Program-made: the position numbers and the translations under genes
The notes under the pieces: model-generated
Database searches by the model: none
What the model was told of the DNA's origin: nothing
What the model saw: only the letters and a program-made list of their open reading frames with translations
Shown: positions 18,054 through 26,712 of the stretch, one piece after another
How positions within the stretch are numbered: position 1 is the stretch's first letter
Layout of the letters: the number at the start of each line of letters is the position of its first letter
Source of the DNA: Porphyrobacter sp.
GTDB lineage: Bacteria; Pseudomonadota; Alphaproteobacteria; Sphingomonadales; Sphingomonadaceae
Assembly: GCA_017744315.1 (NCBI GenBank)
Contig: JAGIBN010000007.1
Span: 62,001-126,000 of the forward strand
Direction: 5' to 3'
DNA length: 64,000 nt

Positions 18054-20247
18054 CCCGCTCGCCGTAGCTGTAGCCGTATTCATAGCTGTAGCCGTAATCT
18101 GCTCGCTTTGAATCAAACATCGTCAGCAGGCCACCAAGCATCCGAACAGACGGGGAGTGCAGTCTGCTAAGCGCGACCTGCGCCATCGTGGCTCTCGTCT
18201 TGTGAGATTCGATGACAAAGATGCAGCCCTCCACGCGGCTTGCGATAAGGGGCGTGTCAGCAAGCCCCATCACGGGAGGAGCATCGACGATCACATGGTC
18301 AAACTTCTCTGCCAGTTCGTCAATCAGCTGGCCAAAGCGTCCGCTTGTGAGCAACTCGGCAGCATTCGGCGGTGTCGGGCCAGCACTAATTAGCGAGAGC
18401 CCATTTGAAGGATGCGTCTGAATCAGCGACGACAGATCATCAATGCCCGACAGGAAGTTGCTCAATCCCCGATCGTTGCCTAGCCCAAACAGCTCGTGTT
18501 GCGACGGCGAACGCATGTCGGAGTCAACGACGACGACGTTTCGTGAAGTTCGGGTGAGAGTCCGTGCGAGCGCATAGACAGTCGTTGACTTTCCTTCGCC
18601 TGGTCGCGTGCTCGTGACGGTCAACGTTTTGGGCACCCCGCGCTCTGTCGTGAATGCCAATCGCGCCTGCACGGAGAAATATGCCTCCACGATCGCAGAT
18701 TTCGGATCTTCAAGTTCAAGGATCGGATCCTCATTGCCAGTCCGCTCGATTGTCCCAAGCAGCGGCAACCCCAGTTTCATTTCCAGTTCTCGAGGATCTG
18801 AAATCGCCTCGTCTGCCTGGTCACGAAGTAGTGCCAAGCCCAGCCCGATGCCACCGCCGAGAAGGCCTGCCACCAGCAGATTTATAAGCAACCTTGGGCT
18901 GGAGGGGTCTTCCGGAACCTGCGCAGGATCGACAATGGAGATGTTATTCACGCCGACGCCGCCGGCAACGCCGATCTCTTTGTAGCGCTGCAGAAGGGCG
19001 TCATAGAGCTGGCGGTTAGTATCCACCTCCCGCTCGTAGATGTTGTACTGAATGGTCCGGCGGCGCAGGTCCAGAAGATCGCCCTTCAACGTTTGGACAC
19101 GGCTCCGAAGTGCACTTTCCCTCTCGGAAGCTGCGGCATAATTCGTCCGCAGAGTATCCCGAACTCTTCCTTCCTCACGTTCAATTGCGCGATCGATTTC
19201 CGCGACCTGATCGGCAAGAGCTTGTGCGGGCGGATAGCTCGGATCAAATTGAGTGAGCATCTTCGCCCGCTCCGACGCAATCGTAGCGCGGCGTGTCCGA
19301 AGGTCGGAGATGGCAGAGTTATTCAACGCCTCGATCGTCAAGCCACCCGAACCGCGAAGACGACTTTCCGCGGCGACCCGCGCGGCCGTCGATGCATTCA
19401 GTTCGGCATTGAGAGATGCTAGATCTTCCGCAACGAGCGGGCGCTCGACCGTCGCACCACCCTGCGCGTTCGCCGGAATGTTGATGATCCTCTGGTTCGC
19501 CGCATAGGCTACCAAGGTGCGCTCCGACTCTTGAAGTCGTTGCCGCAGCTGAACAAGCCGGTCCTCGAGGAATTTTCGCGCATACGAAGTAGCCTCGAAA
19601 CGGCGTCCGAGAGACGTCTCGATAAACAGCTTGGTCCAAGCATTCACGATTTGGGCCGAAAGGGCAGGATCAGGGCTAGTGAAGCGCACCGCAACCAACC
19701 GCGAAAGCCGATCGGGGTCGATCGAAACATTCTTGAGCAGAATCTCTCCAGCAACACGGACGCGTTCATCACGCTGCGCCGCGCTGGCGCCGCTAACACC
19801 TTCCCGCAATTCATCGGCAACTTCGCTGGCACCGAACATTTCGAAAAAGGCCGCGTTATTGTACAAGCGAAGGTCCGTTGCGACCCGCCGTGCCAGCGTC
19901 TCTGATCTCAGCAAGCCGTACTGCGTCTGATAGAATTCCAGATCTACAGGATTGGATTCAGGCTCCACCCCTTGAACGTTGACGACGCGGTAGCTCTCGC
20001 GCTGAATTTCCAGAACTGATGTTGCCGTGAACTTGGGAGTCATCAGCAGTGTGACCAATAACCCAAGGATAAGCGACAAGATTACCGAACCGATAAGCAA
20101 CCATTTCCAGCGCTTCGCTATCCGAAGATAATGCGCCAGAGCTGAACTTGAACCGCCGACCTGACGCATAACACCAGCGCCTCCATGATCGGCGTTTCGC
20201 TTTCCGACCATAGCAAGTTGAGCTGGATTAAAGTTGAAATCGTTCAT
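18037..20247 (-). CDS. wzc: Wzc-type chain-length determinant and bacterial tyrosine kinase
   Basis: It controls polymer length and export at the inner membrane. The 736-residue protein has a membrane segment near residues 48–69, a long periplasmic coiled-coil region, and a second membrane segment near 453–474. The cytoplasmic kinase domain carries Walker A TRPGEGKST (K553), Walker A' VVVVDSDMR (571–579) and Walker B VIVDAPP (652–658). The tail has six tyrosines between 718 and 728, the autophosphorylation cluster. It lies 12 bases downstream of wza. No Wzb-type phosphatase gene is seen in the window. Confidence 0.95.
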   Translation of the reverse strand: MNDFNFNPAQLAMVGKRNADHGGAGVMRQVGGSSSALAHYLRIAKRWKWLLIGSVILSLILGLLVTLLMTPKFTATSVLEIQRESYRVVNVQGVEPESNPVDLEFYQTQYGLLRSETLARRVATDLRLYNNAAFFEMFGASEVADELREGVSGASAAQRDERVRVAGEILLKNVSIDPDRLSRLVAVRFTSPDPALSAQIVNAWTKLFIETSLGRRFEATSYARKFLEDRLVQLRQRLQESERTLVAYAANQRIINIPANAQGGATVERPLVAEDLASLNAELNASTAARVAAESRLRGSGGLTIEALNNSAISDLRTRRATIASERAKMLTQFDPSYPPAQALADQVAEIDRAIEREEGRVRDTLRTNYAAASERESALRSRVQTLKGDLLDLRRRTIQYNIYEREVDTNRQLYDALLQRYKEIGVAGGVGVNNISIVDPAQVPEDPSSPRLLINLLVAGLLGGGIGLGLALLRDQADEAISDPRELEMKLGLPLLGTIERTGNEDPILELEDPKSAIVEAYFSVQARLAFTTERGVPKTLTVTSTRPGEGKSTTVYALARTLTRTSRNVVVVDSDMRSPSQHELFGLGNDRGLSNFLSGIDDLSSLIQTHPSNGLSLISAGPTPPNAAELLTSGRFGQLIDELAEKFDHVIVDAPPVMGLADTPLIASRVEGCIFVIESHKTRATMAQVALSRLHSPSVRMLGGLLTMFDSKRADYGYSYEYGYSYGERDGKAA

Positions 20248-20259
20248 TGGATCGCTTGC

Positions 20260-20979
20260 TTAATTGTTATCAAGGATTGCCACGAGTGGCGTCATAAGCA
20301 CAGTCAGGCCTTGCAATATCTGCGGGAAGAGCCGGCGCGCATTGGACTCTCCGACGAACACCAGGTCGTTGGTATAGACCTGGGGATCCTGATAGGCTCC
20401 CATACGTATCGCGCGAAGGTCGTAAAGCGCTGCCATCTGCTGCCCATCGACTTTCCGAAACACGACCACGTGATTTGTATCGGCGATCTCGTTGGTGCCC
20501 TGAGCGCTTGCGATGGCCTTCATGAGAGTCATCCTCCCCAGCACCGGATAAATACCCGGCGAGCGCACTTCACCGTCTACAGTAACGGTCTGACTAACCG
20601 TCTCCGTGACGGTCACGGTCACGATGGGATTCTTCACAAAATTTCGCCGGAGCCGATCTTCGATTTCCGACGCTAGCTGCTCGGGAGATTTCTGTGCAGT
20701 ATCGATCGATCCGGCGAGCGGAACCGCGACGTGTCCACTGGCGTCCACTCTGACTTGCCTGCTGAGCTCTGGCAAACCCAGAACGTCGACCGCAATCTCA
20801 TCAAAGGGGCCCACAAAATGCGGGCGGACGCCGTCAGTCAAATCGGCGGTCGTCGGCGCAGGAAGGGTATCTGGCGTCGCAATCGACACCTGACCTGTAT
20901 CGACGAGCGTGGAGGACGCACAGGATGGCAGCGCGAGAACCGTTAGCAGCAAACACCAAGGGCGGGCAGTATTCTTCAC
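20260..20979 (-). CDS. wza: Wza-like outer-membrane polysaccharide export lipoprotein
   Basis: Forms the outer-membrane export channel of a Wzx/Wzy-type system. The 239-residue protein has a lipoprotein signal with the Cys at residue 20 (LALPSCASS). The Poly_export domain follows (RPHFVGPFDEIAVDVLGLPE), then an SLBB-like domain (VTVDGEVRSPGIYPVLGRMT). It is shorter than E. coli Wza (379 residues), as is common in alphaproteobacteria. The start is a GTG with AAGGTGAG just upstream; part of this ribosome-binding site is complementary to the leader. Confidence 0.93.
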   Translation of the reverse strand: MKNTARPWCLLLTVLALPSCASSTLVDTGQVSIATPDTLPAPTTADLTDGVRPHFVGPFDEIAVDVLGLPELSRQVRVDASGHVAVPLAGSIDTAQKSPEQLASEIEDRLRRNFVKNPIVTVTVTETVSQTVTVDGEVRSPGIYPVLGRMTLMKAIASAQGTNEIADTNHVVVFRKVDGQQMAALYDLRAIRMGAYQDPQVYTNDLVFVGESNARRLFPQILQGLTVLMTPLVAILDNN

Positions 20980-21069
20980 GTCTCACCTTACGTATGAAGT
21001 TCGCGACATTGTTGCAGCGTCAGTGGATGCGGATTTCGCATAAGCGAACAAACCGTTAGGGGGTGAGAC
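20980..21069 (-). promoter_or_regulatory. Candidate wza leader with ribosome-binding-site-sequestering pairing
   Basis: In the minus-strand transcript, the segment from bases 21069–21062 reads GUCUCACC. It is perfectly complementary to GGUGAGAC at 20987–20980, which contains the wza ribosome-binding site and abuts the GTG start. Pairing across a 74-base loop would hide the site. No known riboswitch or protein-binding element was recognised. The helix is only 8 bp, so it could be chance. Confidence 0.3.
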
Positions 21070-21071
21070 AG

Positions 21072-21093
21072 CTAGTTGCAAACCCCCAACTGG
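21072..21093 (-). terminator. Weak hairpin after the O-antigen ligase-like gene
   Basis: CTAGTTG and CAACTGG form a 7-bp stem with one G-T pair and an 8-base loop, about 20 bases after the stop of the ligase-like gene. No T-run follows on either strand. It may slow or terminate transcription, or belong to the wza leader. Confidence 0.25.
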
Positions 21094-21113
21094 TAAAGTC
21101 ACATTCGGTCCAA

Positions 21114-22487
21114 TCAGTTCACCTCTAACTGGCGCCTTGAAGCAGACAGCGCGCCGAGCCAACCGCTCGCAACGGCCACGATAGCCATCATAAGTGGGGT
21201 GCGAAGGGGGTAATCAACGAGGCTGCTGATCAGGGGCAACAGAATCATGACCGAGGCGAGACGAGCATACTGGGCCGTCTGACTGCCAGCGTCCGCCCGC
21301 CAAGCTGCCAGAGCGTTCCAACTGAACCACCCCAAGAATAGCGCCACTACGAAAAGCCCCGGCACTCCCGAGGTGATAACGATCTCAAGAAGATCGTTAT
21401 GGGCGTGATTGAGGTACACGAGGTCGAGCTTTTCCAGTGGCTCGTAAAATCGGAACAATGGGTCAAAGCTTCCAAAGCCCGAGCCCAAGGGTAGGAAGTC
21501 GCGCGCCATTTCCAGCAGGATCGGCGTGGCCTCCACTCGAGTGTCCTGCCCGACCTTAAGCGCGAACAATCGCTGAACGGCCTCTGCGCGGGAAAGGAAG
21601 ACCGTCGCCACAAGTGCTAGCACCGCGACCCCGCCGATAAGGGCCGGGACAAAACGCTCAATACCTTCCGCTCGCCTGGTTCCGACAACCGCCGACTTTC
21701 GCCAGAGAAGCCAGGCACTGCCAAGAGCCAAGAGGCCGAGGAGAAGCCCTGCGCGGGAGCCTGTGACCAACAGCAGCGGCAACAGGAACAAGGCAAACCC
21801 GATTGCGACCCACCGAACCAATGTCCGGCGCTGCGAATTCTGGCGCGGGCTTGTTGCCCACACGGTCAGCATCGGCAAGGTCATCGCTAACAGTACGGCT
21901 TGGTGATTACGATTGGCGAACAGACCAACACCGGCCTCAAGGTTTGTGACGTCGTACAGATAAAAGGGGCTCTTCGGACCGCCCGAAACCTGCCCCAATG
22001 CGAAAACAGCGCTTACGACGGAGCCGGCCAACAACGCTACCAGGAGCAACGGCCTCCGGCGCGCGTCGATCGATGCAAAACCGATAAGGATCGCGAAAGG
22101 CACCACCAGGCCGACCAGGCTGGCAAGTGTAAGATCCGGAGTCAGGCTCATCGGACGCCAGGACTGCTCGATTCCCGCTAATGCCGCGCTTTGCACAAAC
22201 GGGGCTTGGCCCGGAAAATTCGACCAGACCGCTGGAGGGAGCGGGATAAGCTGAGCCACCATCAGCCCGGCCAAAGCAGCCAGAAAGATGAGCGGAAAGC
22301 GCACAGGCTGCCAATCGATCGGTCCAGGAAGCAGCAGAAACGCAGTAGCACACACAGCTGCAAGGGGCTGAAGCAGGATCAGCGAGGTCACATCGAGTCG
22401 CGAGGCTCCACCCATGAGGAAGCAAGCCGCAATCAAGCCCACCAATATCGGGAAGCGAATTTTGTCGGAGTGGCGGACGTGCCGCAT
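21114..22487 (-). CDS. O-antigen ligase/polymerase-like membrane protein (Wzy_C family)
   Basis: A 457-residue protein with about twelve membrane segments and a large periplasmic loop. The signature LNHAHNDLLEIVITSGVPGL matches the Wzy_C (O-antigen ligase) family. In Wzx/Wzy loci such proteins act either as polymerase or as ligase moving the finished chain to an acceptor. A second polymerase-like protein lies at 6.1–7.4 kb, so one may polymerise and the other ligate. It lies upstream of wza on the same strand, with a 134-base gap. Confidence 0.85.
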   Translation of the reverse strand: MRHVRHSDKIRFPILVGLIAACFLMGGASRLDVTSLILLQPLAAVCATAFLLLPGPIDWQPVRFPLIFLAALAGLMVAQLIPLPPAVWSNFPGQAPFVQSAALAGIEQSWRPMSLTPDLTLASLVGLVVPFAILIGFASIDARRRPLLLVALLAGSVVSAVFALGQVSGGPKSPFYLYDVTNLEAGVGLFANRNHQAVLLAMTLPMLTVWATSPRQNSQRRTLVRWVAIGFALFLLPLLLVTGSRAGLLLGLLALGSAWLLWRKSAVVGTRRAEGIERFVPALIGGVAVLALVATVFLSRAEAVQRLFALKVGQDTRVEATPILLEMARDFLPLGSGFGSFDPLFRFYEPLEKLDLVYLNHAHNDLLEIVITSGVPGLFVVALFLGWFSWNALAAWRADAGSQTAQYARLASVMILLPLISSLVDYPLRTPLMMAIVAVASGWLGALSASRRQLEVN

Positions 22488-22557
22488 TCGGTAAGGATCC
22501 CGTCAAACCAGCGTGTGGATGCCGCCTATAGGTGGCCGCCGGCAGAACTGTAAAGCA

Positions 22558-23040
22558 ATGACGGTCGAAGAGCCGCAGACAAGATTGCACTTTTGTTCGG
22601 TCGCAGGTAGCAGCACCGCAGTGTCGAATGTTCTAGCTATATCGATCGGACTCGCTCTTTGCGCAGCCGTGCTCGCGCCACTCGTCTGGGTCGCCTTGCG
22701 AGGCCACGGACGTGCTATCGGCGCGGTCTATTTGGCCGTCATTCTTGCTGTCGCGGTTTTTCAGACCGGCATTTTTCAAAGGGGCTCGCTTGCTCCTACA
22801 AACATGATCGTTGCAAGCATGAGTTCCACGGACGAGGCCCAGTGCCGTGAGATTCTTGATATGTTTCAGCAGGCGGGACTTACCATAGATCGTTCCAATC
22901 CCGATTCACCTAGGATCGTTGGAAAGGGGGCCGATCAGCTGCCGCTAGAAGTTAGCCAGATCGTGTTGAGCTGTGACGAAAATCAGAACGCGACAACGGA
23001 GCCTGCTCAAACGCCCGGAGGTGATTTCAGCAAGCAGTGA
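22558..23040 (+). CDS. Small membrane protein with two predicted membrane segments, unknown function
   Basis: About 160 residues from the ATG at 22558; the frame is open from 22513, and a GTG at 22621 would give 139 residues. Two hydrophobic segments follow (VLAISIGLALCAAVLAPLVW and GAVYLAVILAVAVFQTGIF). A soluble tail follows, with SSTDEAQCREILDMFQQAGL and a final acidic, Gln/Thr-rich stretch. The family is not recognised. It is divergent from the ligase-like gene with about 70 bases between, so the two may share a promoter region. Neither start has a strong ribosome-binding site. Confidence 0.55.
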   Translation: MTVEEPQTRLHFCSVAGSSTAVSNVLAISIGLALCAAVLAPLVWVALRGHGRAIGAVYLAVILAVAVFQTGIFQRGSLAPTNMIVASMSSTDEAQCREILDMFQQAGLTIDRSNPDSPRIVGKGADQLPLEVSQIVLSCDENQNATTEPAQTPGGDFSKQ

Positions 23041-23142
23041 CCCGCGTCTGAATTGCCACGGCCTGCGGCCGGCGAAGCATAAATCGACCAAGGCGCGGGT
23101 GGGTCTTCCTGCATCGCAATAAACAAAGCAGCGAGAGGGCAA

Positions 23143-23598
23143 TTGCGTCATTTCATCATTTTAGTTTGCCTTGCGACAGCGGCGTGTGGAACGAGTGTGG
23201 ATATCCCTCCACCTCCTGCGACGAGCGGTAGGGCGGACAGTCGCGTCCAAACACGAGTAGGCGGCACCAACCTGATCGCCGTGAAGGTGGAAGGTATGCG
23301 CCGGACTTGCACCTATCGCAGCGCGGTAGGAACGCAAACCCGCGTGCTTCACGTCGGAATAGGTCAGCAATGTCCACAGAGCTTCCCGGCGACAGATCCA
23401 AACTTTTCGATTCCGCCGACTGCTCGGCTGGACACCTCTACGATGAGCGAGGATGGTCGGGATTGCGTCTACACCCAAGGCACCCGGCGTTGGACGATTA
23501 CGCTCAAGCCTGAACAGAATTGTCCGCTCAACGCCGGAATGGCCGAACAGGCAGTGACGGCGGCGCGGATACCCGATGACGATGACGATGACCAATAG
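23143..23598 (+). CDS. Putative lipoprotein with acidic C-terminus, unknown function
   Basis: A 151-residue protein starting at a TTG (MRHFIILVCLATAACGTS). The lipobox-like ATAAC puts the lipidated Cys at residue 15. Four further Cys residues in the mature part could form disulphides. The C-terminus ends in a run of six Asp and Gln. No family is recognised. It lies 102 bases after the two-segment membrane protein and 35 bases before a 50-residue membrane protein, all on the same strand. Confidence 0.55.
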   Translation: MRHFIILVCLATAACGTSVDIPPPPATSGRADSRVQTRVGGTNLIAVKVEGMRRTCTYRSAVGTQTRVLHVGIGQQCPQSFPATDPNFSIPPTARLDTSTMSEDGRDCVYTQGTRRWTITLKPEQNCPLNAGMAEQAVTAARIPDDDDDDQ

Positions 23599-23633
23599 GA
23601 TCCGCACAACCAGGACTTGATTCAGGTCATCGA

Positions 23634-23786
23634 ATGAGCAATCGGGCTCTCGACATGAGCAAGCAGAACCTTCGCCGCCAGCAGCGACGTTCGGCGGTGC
23701 GCAAAAGCGCGGCCAAACGTGCGTTGATCGTCCTCCTAGGTGCAGCCGTCACCGTTGGCTGGGCGAGCGTCCTGATGTTCAGGTAG
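23634..23786 (+). CDS. Very small membrane protein, 50 residues
   Basis: ATG to TAG gives MSNRALDMSK followed by a strongly basic stretch (NLRRQQRRSAVRKSAAKRA), one hydrophobic segment (LIVLLGAAVTVGWASVLMF) and a terminal Arg. The positive-inside pattern suggests a single-pass protein with the N-terminus in the cytoplasm. There is no obvious ribosome-binding site and no family is recognised, so it rests on composition and position. An internal ATG at residue 8 could be the real start. Confidence 0.4.
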   Translation: MSNRALDMSKQNLRRQQRRSAVRKSAAKRALIVLLGAAVTVGWASVLMFR

Positions 23787-23797
23787 GGGCGAGTTCG

Positions 23798-23858
23798 GGC
23801 AGGGTCGAACCCTGTCGTGCATGTTCAGAGAAGCTGAATCGAGCCTGTTTGGACAGGC
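23798..23858 (+). terminator. Two consecutive hairpins, possible terminator region
   Basis: GGCAGGGT and ACCCTGTC (23798–23816, one G-T pair) and GCCTGT with ACAGGC (23843–23858, perfect) form two stem-loops in the 195-base gap before the PilZ gene. Neither has a T-run. They could terminate the small-protein transcript or form an RNA leader. Confidence 0.35.
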
Positions 23859-23981
23859 AAGGCTGGCGGCAGTGGTTCGCGGAAGCTTAACCAAGCTTTT
23901 AAGTCAATTCTTCACCAGATCCCGCCATCCTCCTCGAACTGTTGTTCCCCAGGGCACCGCTCGAATCAAGGGTAAGCACCG

Positions 23982-24326
23982 ATGAGCCTCCAGAACACGC
24001 TCGGGCGCTATCACGTTGCGGCTCAGGAAGACCGCTCTGCCGTCCGGACTAAAATCGCGATTCCCGCGCAGCTGCGCGCATCAGGAGCGCGGGCATTTCA
24101 GACCGTCGTCAACGATCTTTCACTGTCCGGCTTTTCCGCCACGGCCATCACGCGGATGCACCCTGGATCGGTTTGCTGGCTCACCCTCCCCGGTCTCGAA
24201 TCGCTACAAGCAGAAGTGGTATGGTGGGAAAACAACCTATGCGGCTGCGCGTTCACCAATCTGCTTAGCCCCATCGTGCACGACAACATCCTTGCCCGCT
24301 ATCGCGACGGAAATCCCGGCGTCTGA
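23982..24326 (+). CDS. PilZ-domain protein
   Basis: A 114-residue, single-domain PilZ protein. PilZ domains bind cyclic di-GMP through R-xxx-R and D/N-x-S-xx-G motifs. Here DRSAVR supplies R-xxx-R and NDLSLSGFSA supplies the second motif, so binding looks possible. It ends 3 bases from the convergent cyclopropane synthase gene. Upstream, AAGGG lies about ten bases before the ATG. The EPS locus beside it and the GGDEF-EAL protein at 58 kb make cyclic di-GMP control of surface properties a reasonable idea, but no partner is shown. Confidence 0.85.
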   Translation: MSLQNTLGRYHVAAQEDRSAVRTKIAIPAQLRASGARAFQTVVNDLSLSGFSATAITRMHPGSVCWLTLPGLESLQAEVVWWENNLCGCAFTNLLSPIVHDNILARYRDGNPGV

Positions 24327-24329
24327 TCG

Positions 24330-25565
24330 CTAGGCTTTGGTCAGCGTAACTTGGCTGACAGTGATCCCACCACTGCGGAAGCCGCCTTCACAGTACATTA
24401 GGTAAAACCGCCATAGGTCACAGAAGCGACGGTCGAAGCCGTCGGGCAGTTGTCCCTGTGCAGCAGCCTCGTCAAACGTTGCTCGCCAAGCCTCGAGCGT
24501 CTCGGCGTAGTCGAATCCAAAGTCCTCCTGATCTTCCCATGACAGCCCCCGCTCGGCAGCGAGTCGGCGAAACTCGCTAGCCTTGATGAGCAAGCCACCT
24601 GGAAAGATGTAAGCCTGGATAAAGTCGGCATTGGTTGCGTAGGCTTCGAACAGCTCGTCCCGCATGGCAATGTACTGGATCGCGGCACGTCCACCGGGCT
24701 TCAGGTTTCGGGCGATGCAATCCATGTACGTCGGCCAGTACTCTCGCCCGAGCGCTTCGACCATTTCCACACTGACGATACCGTCGAACTGACCACTGGT
24801 GTCGCGATAGTCCTGCTTGAGGAACTCCACCTCGGGATAGCGCTCGCGGGCCCAGGCTAGCTGCTCCTCCGACAGACTGATCGCAGTCACCCGACTGCCG
24901 CCCTGGGCGAAATGGTTTGCCAAGGCTCCCCACCCGCACCCGATTTCGAGCAGAGTCTTTGGCTCTCCCAGACGCTCTGAAAGCCGTTCCCACTTTCGCT
25001 TTTGGCTGGCCTCGAGCCCGTCGCGCTTGACCCGATAGCCGCTGGAATAGCTCATCGTCGGATCTAGCCAAGCGCCGTAGAAATCGTTTCCGAGGTCGTA
25101 ATGGGCCTGGATGTTCTTCTCAGCCTGCTTGGGCGTATTGCGATTGAGCCAATGGAGCGCCCTCACCCCCCAGCGCCATGGTCCCTTGGCCCGGCCGATA
25201 TCGCCAAGTTTGTGCGAGTTAGCCATGAATACGGCAAACAACGAAACCGGATCGGAGCTGAACCATTCGCCGGCTTCCCAGGCCTGGTACCAGCCGACCG
25301 ATCCACCCGTGCCAAAGCGCAGGAGGGCGCGCCAATCCCGAATGTGGACTTCGCTCTCGAAGCCAGGATTACGGCCGCCAAGCGTGCGGGTGGTGCCGTC
25401 GGGCAGGCGTCCCTTGATGACGCCGTTCTCGATCCCGCGATCGATCAGGTCGAGAAGCTTGTGAAATCCGGGAGCGAATAGCCGCGCGACAAAACCCGGC
25501 GAAAAGCCGAACCGCTGCCCTGCATCGAGCAGCACACTACCCCGCTGTGCACTCTCCCCCTTCAT
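24330..25565 (-). CDS. cfa: Cyclopropane-fatty-acyl-phospholipid synthase
   Basis: It methylates double bonds of membrane phospholipid acyl chains with SAM to give cyclopropane rings. The 411-residue protein has the conserved YDLGNDFYGAWLDPTMSYSS, the SAM motif LEIGCGWGALANHFA, and GIVSVEMVEALGREYWPTY, and ends YLMYCEGGFRSGGI. Length and order match the family. The ATG follows the stop of the upstream membrane hydrolase gene by one base, so the two form an operon. No amine oxidase or DUF1365 neighbour, as seen in some relatives, is present. Confidence 0.93.
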   Translation of the reverse strand: MKGESAQRGSVLLDAGQRFGFSPGFVARLFAPGFHKLLDLIDRGIENGVIKGRLPDGTTRTLGGRNPGFESEVHIRDWRALLRFGTGGSVGWYQAWEAGEWFSSDPVSLFAVFMANSHKLGDIGRAKGPWRWGVRALHWLNRNTPKQAEKNIQAHYDLGNDFYGAWLDPTMSYSSGYRVKRDGLEASQKRKWERLSERLGEPKTLLEIGCGWGALANHFAQGGSRVTAISLSEEQLAWARERYPEVEFLKQDYRDTSGQFDGIVSVEMVEALGREYWPTYMDCIARNLKPGGRAAIQYIAMRDELFEAYATNADFIQAYIFPGGLLIKASEFRRLAAERGLSWEDQEDFGFDYAETLEAWRATFDEAAAQGQLPDGFDRRFCDLWRFYLMYCEGGFRSGGITVSQVTLTKA

Positions 25566-25566
25566 G

Positions 25567-26583
25567 TCACAACTTTATGGGACGATGAGGTTCTGGGTTC
25601 AAGTCGGATACTGTCCCGCACGCAGGCTCACCGGTCGGGACCGTCGCGGAAATCCAGAACCGATTTCGTGCAAGTCCGTCGGAAAACCGGGCGTCGTTGA
25701 AGTTCACCAGGGCCTCGCATCCTTCGACCTTGACCCGAGCCATTGGCAGGATCGACCAACGCATGAAGCGGACAACTTCAGGGGTCGCGGTGAGAGCCTG
25801 CCTTGCGAGCGGATTGTCCATTCCATCAGGAGTTGATGGGGTATAGCTCAACAGGTGAGCCAGTGAGCGGGTGGGATCGTACGCTCCCCGCGCAATGTTG
25901 CTTGTTTCCCGCCAGACAAGATCGCGACGCCAGAAGAACACCGGCGGGGGCGTCGCCACAACCACGTCGGCGCGCGCAAAGGGCGGATTCACGGCCAGCG
26001 CCCGCTTGGCAGCCACGCTGATGCCGGCGTTCACAACGATGTAGAGAGCGACAACCGCAAGAGCAGCGATCGGCGGCCGCCGCCAGGTGTCGAGCTCTTT
26101 GCTCTCGCGACGGATCGACAGGGCGATTGCCCCACCAAGCGTCAGCAGAATCCACAGGTCGATGATGAACAGCGCGTCCGTGTGATACCAACGGTTGCTG
26201 AACGGCGAGAAGAGCTGGACCGCATAGGCGGTCTGCCAATCGAGCAGCGGATGCGTGAGCGCCCCGAGGTAGCTCAGGGCCAGCAGCCAACCAAACCGCA
26301 TCTCGAGCCCGCTGATAAACGAGGTCCCGCGCCCGGCCTGCCATCGATCAAGTAGCCACAGCAGGCCGGCGAGGATTGGCGGCATGAGGAGTACGCCACC
26401 CACCAGGCCATGCGTGAAGCCGCGATGGGTCGCGAGCGGCACCCACGGGACCCAGCCCAAGAACACATCGATATCGGGCATGTTGGCGCCGAGGATCAAC
26501 GCGGCGAGACCCTTGCGGGACTTCTGCTTGAGGCCCGTCTGGCCAAGCGCCCACCCGGCGAGGGTATGCGTCAGATTATCCAA
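25567..26583 (-). CDS. YdjM-family inner-membrane metal-dependent hydrolase
   Basis: A 338-residue protein of the YdjM/LexA-binding putative hydrolase family. It begins MDNLTHTLAGWALG, and GANMPDIDVFLG, HRGFTHGLVG and THPLLDW carry the conserved Asp and His residues thought to bind metal. Four or more membrane segments lie in the first two-thirds, with a soluble C-terminal domain. The substrate is unknown. It is co-transcribed with cfa, which hints at a membrane-lipid role without proving it. Confidence 0.85.
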   Translation of the reverse strand: MDNLTHTLAGWALGQTGLKQKSRKGLAALILGANMPDIDVFLGWVPWVPLATHRGFTHGLVGGVLLMPPILAGLLWLLDRWQAGRGTSFISGLEMRFGWLLALSYLGALTHPLLDWQTAYAVQLFSPFSNRWYHTDALFIIDLWILLTLGGAIALSIRRESKELDTWRRPPIAALAVVALYIVVNAGISVAAKRALAVNPPFARADVVVATPPPVFFWRRDLVWRETSNIARGAYDPTRSLAHLLSYTPSTPDGMDNPLARQALTATPEVVRFMRWSILPMARVKVEGCEALVNFNDARFSDGLARNRFWISATVPTGEPACGTVSDLNPEPHRPIKL

Positions 26584-26712
26584 CTGTAACCCCCGCGGCT
26601 CTCATCCACGCCGGTGTCGACGACACCTCTGCCAAGTCACAAGAGCAGGTTGAGTTAGAGTAGGAAAGTGATTTCAGGGAGATGAAGCGCGAAGCTCGAA
26701 GCGCCCCCTCCA

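Noticed and set aside
18157-19930. Open frames on the plus strand opposite wzc
   Set aside because: They mirror the wzc coding strand, with no family signature or ribosome-binding site.
23798-23816. Sequence resembling a tRNA T-arm (GGTCGAACCC)
   Set aside because: The loop is not TTCRANY with a proper 5-bp stem, and no acceptor, D or anticodon arm is present. Treated as a hairpin.
23886-23902. CtrA-like motif TTAA...TTAA before the PilZ gene
   Set aside because: The spacer is 8 rather than 7 bases, so it does not match the consensus well enough.
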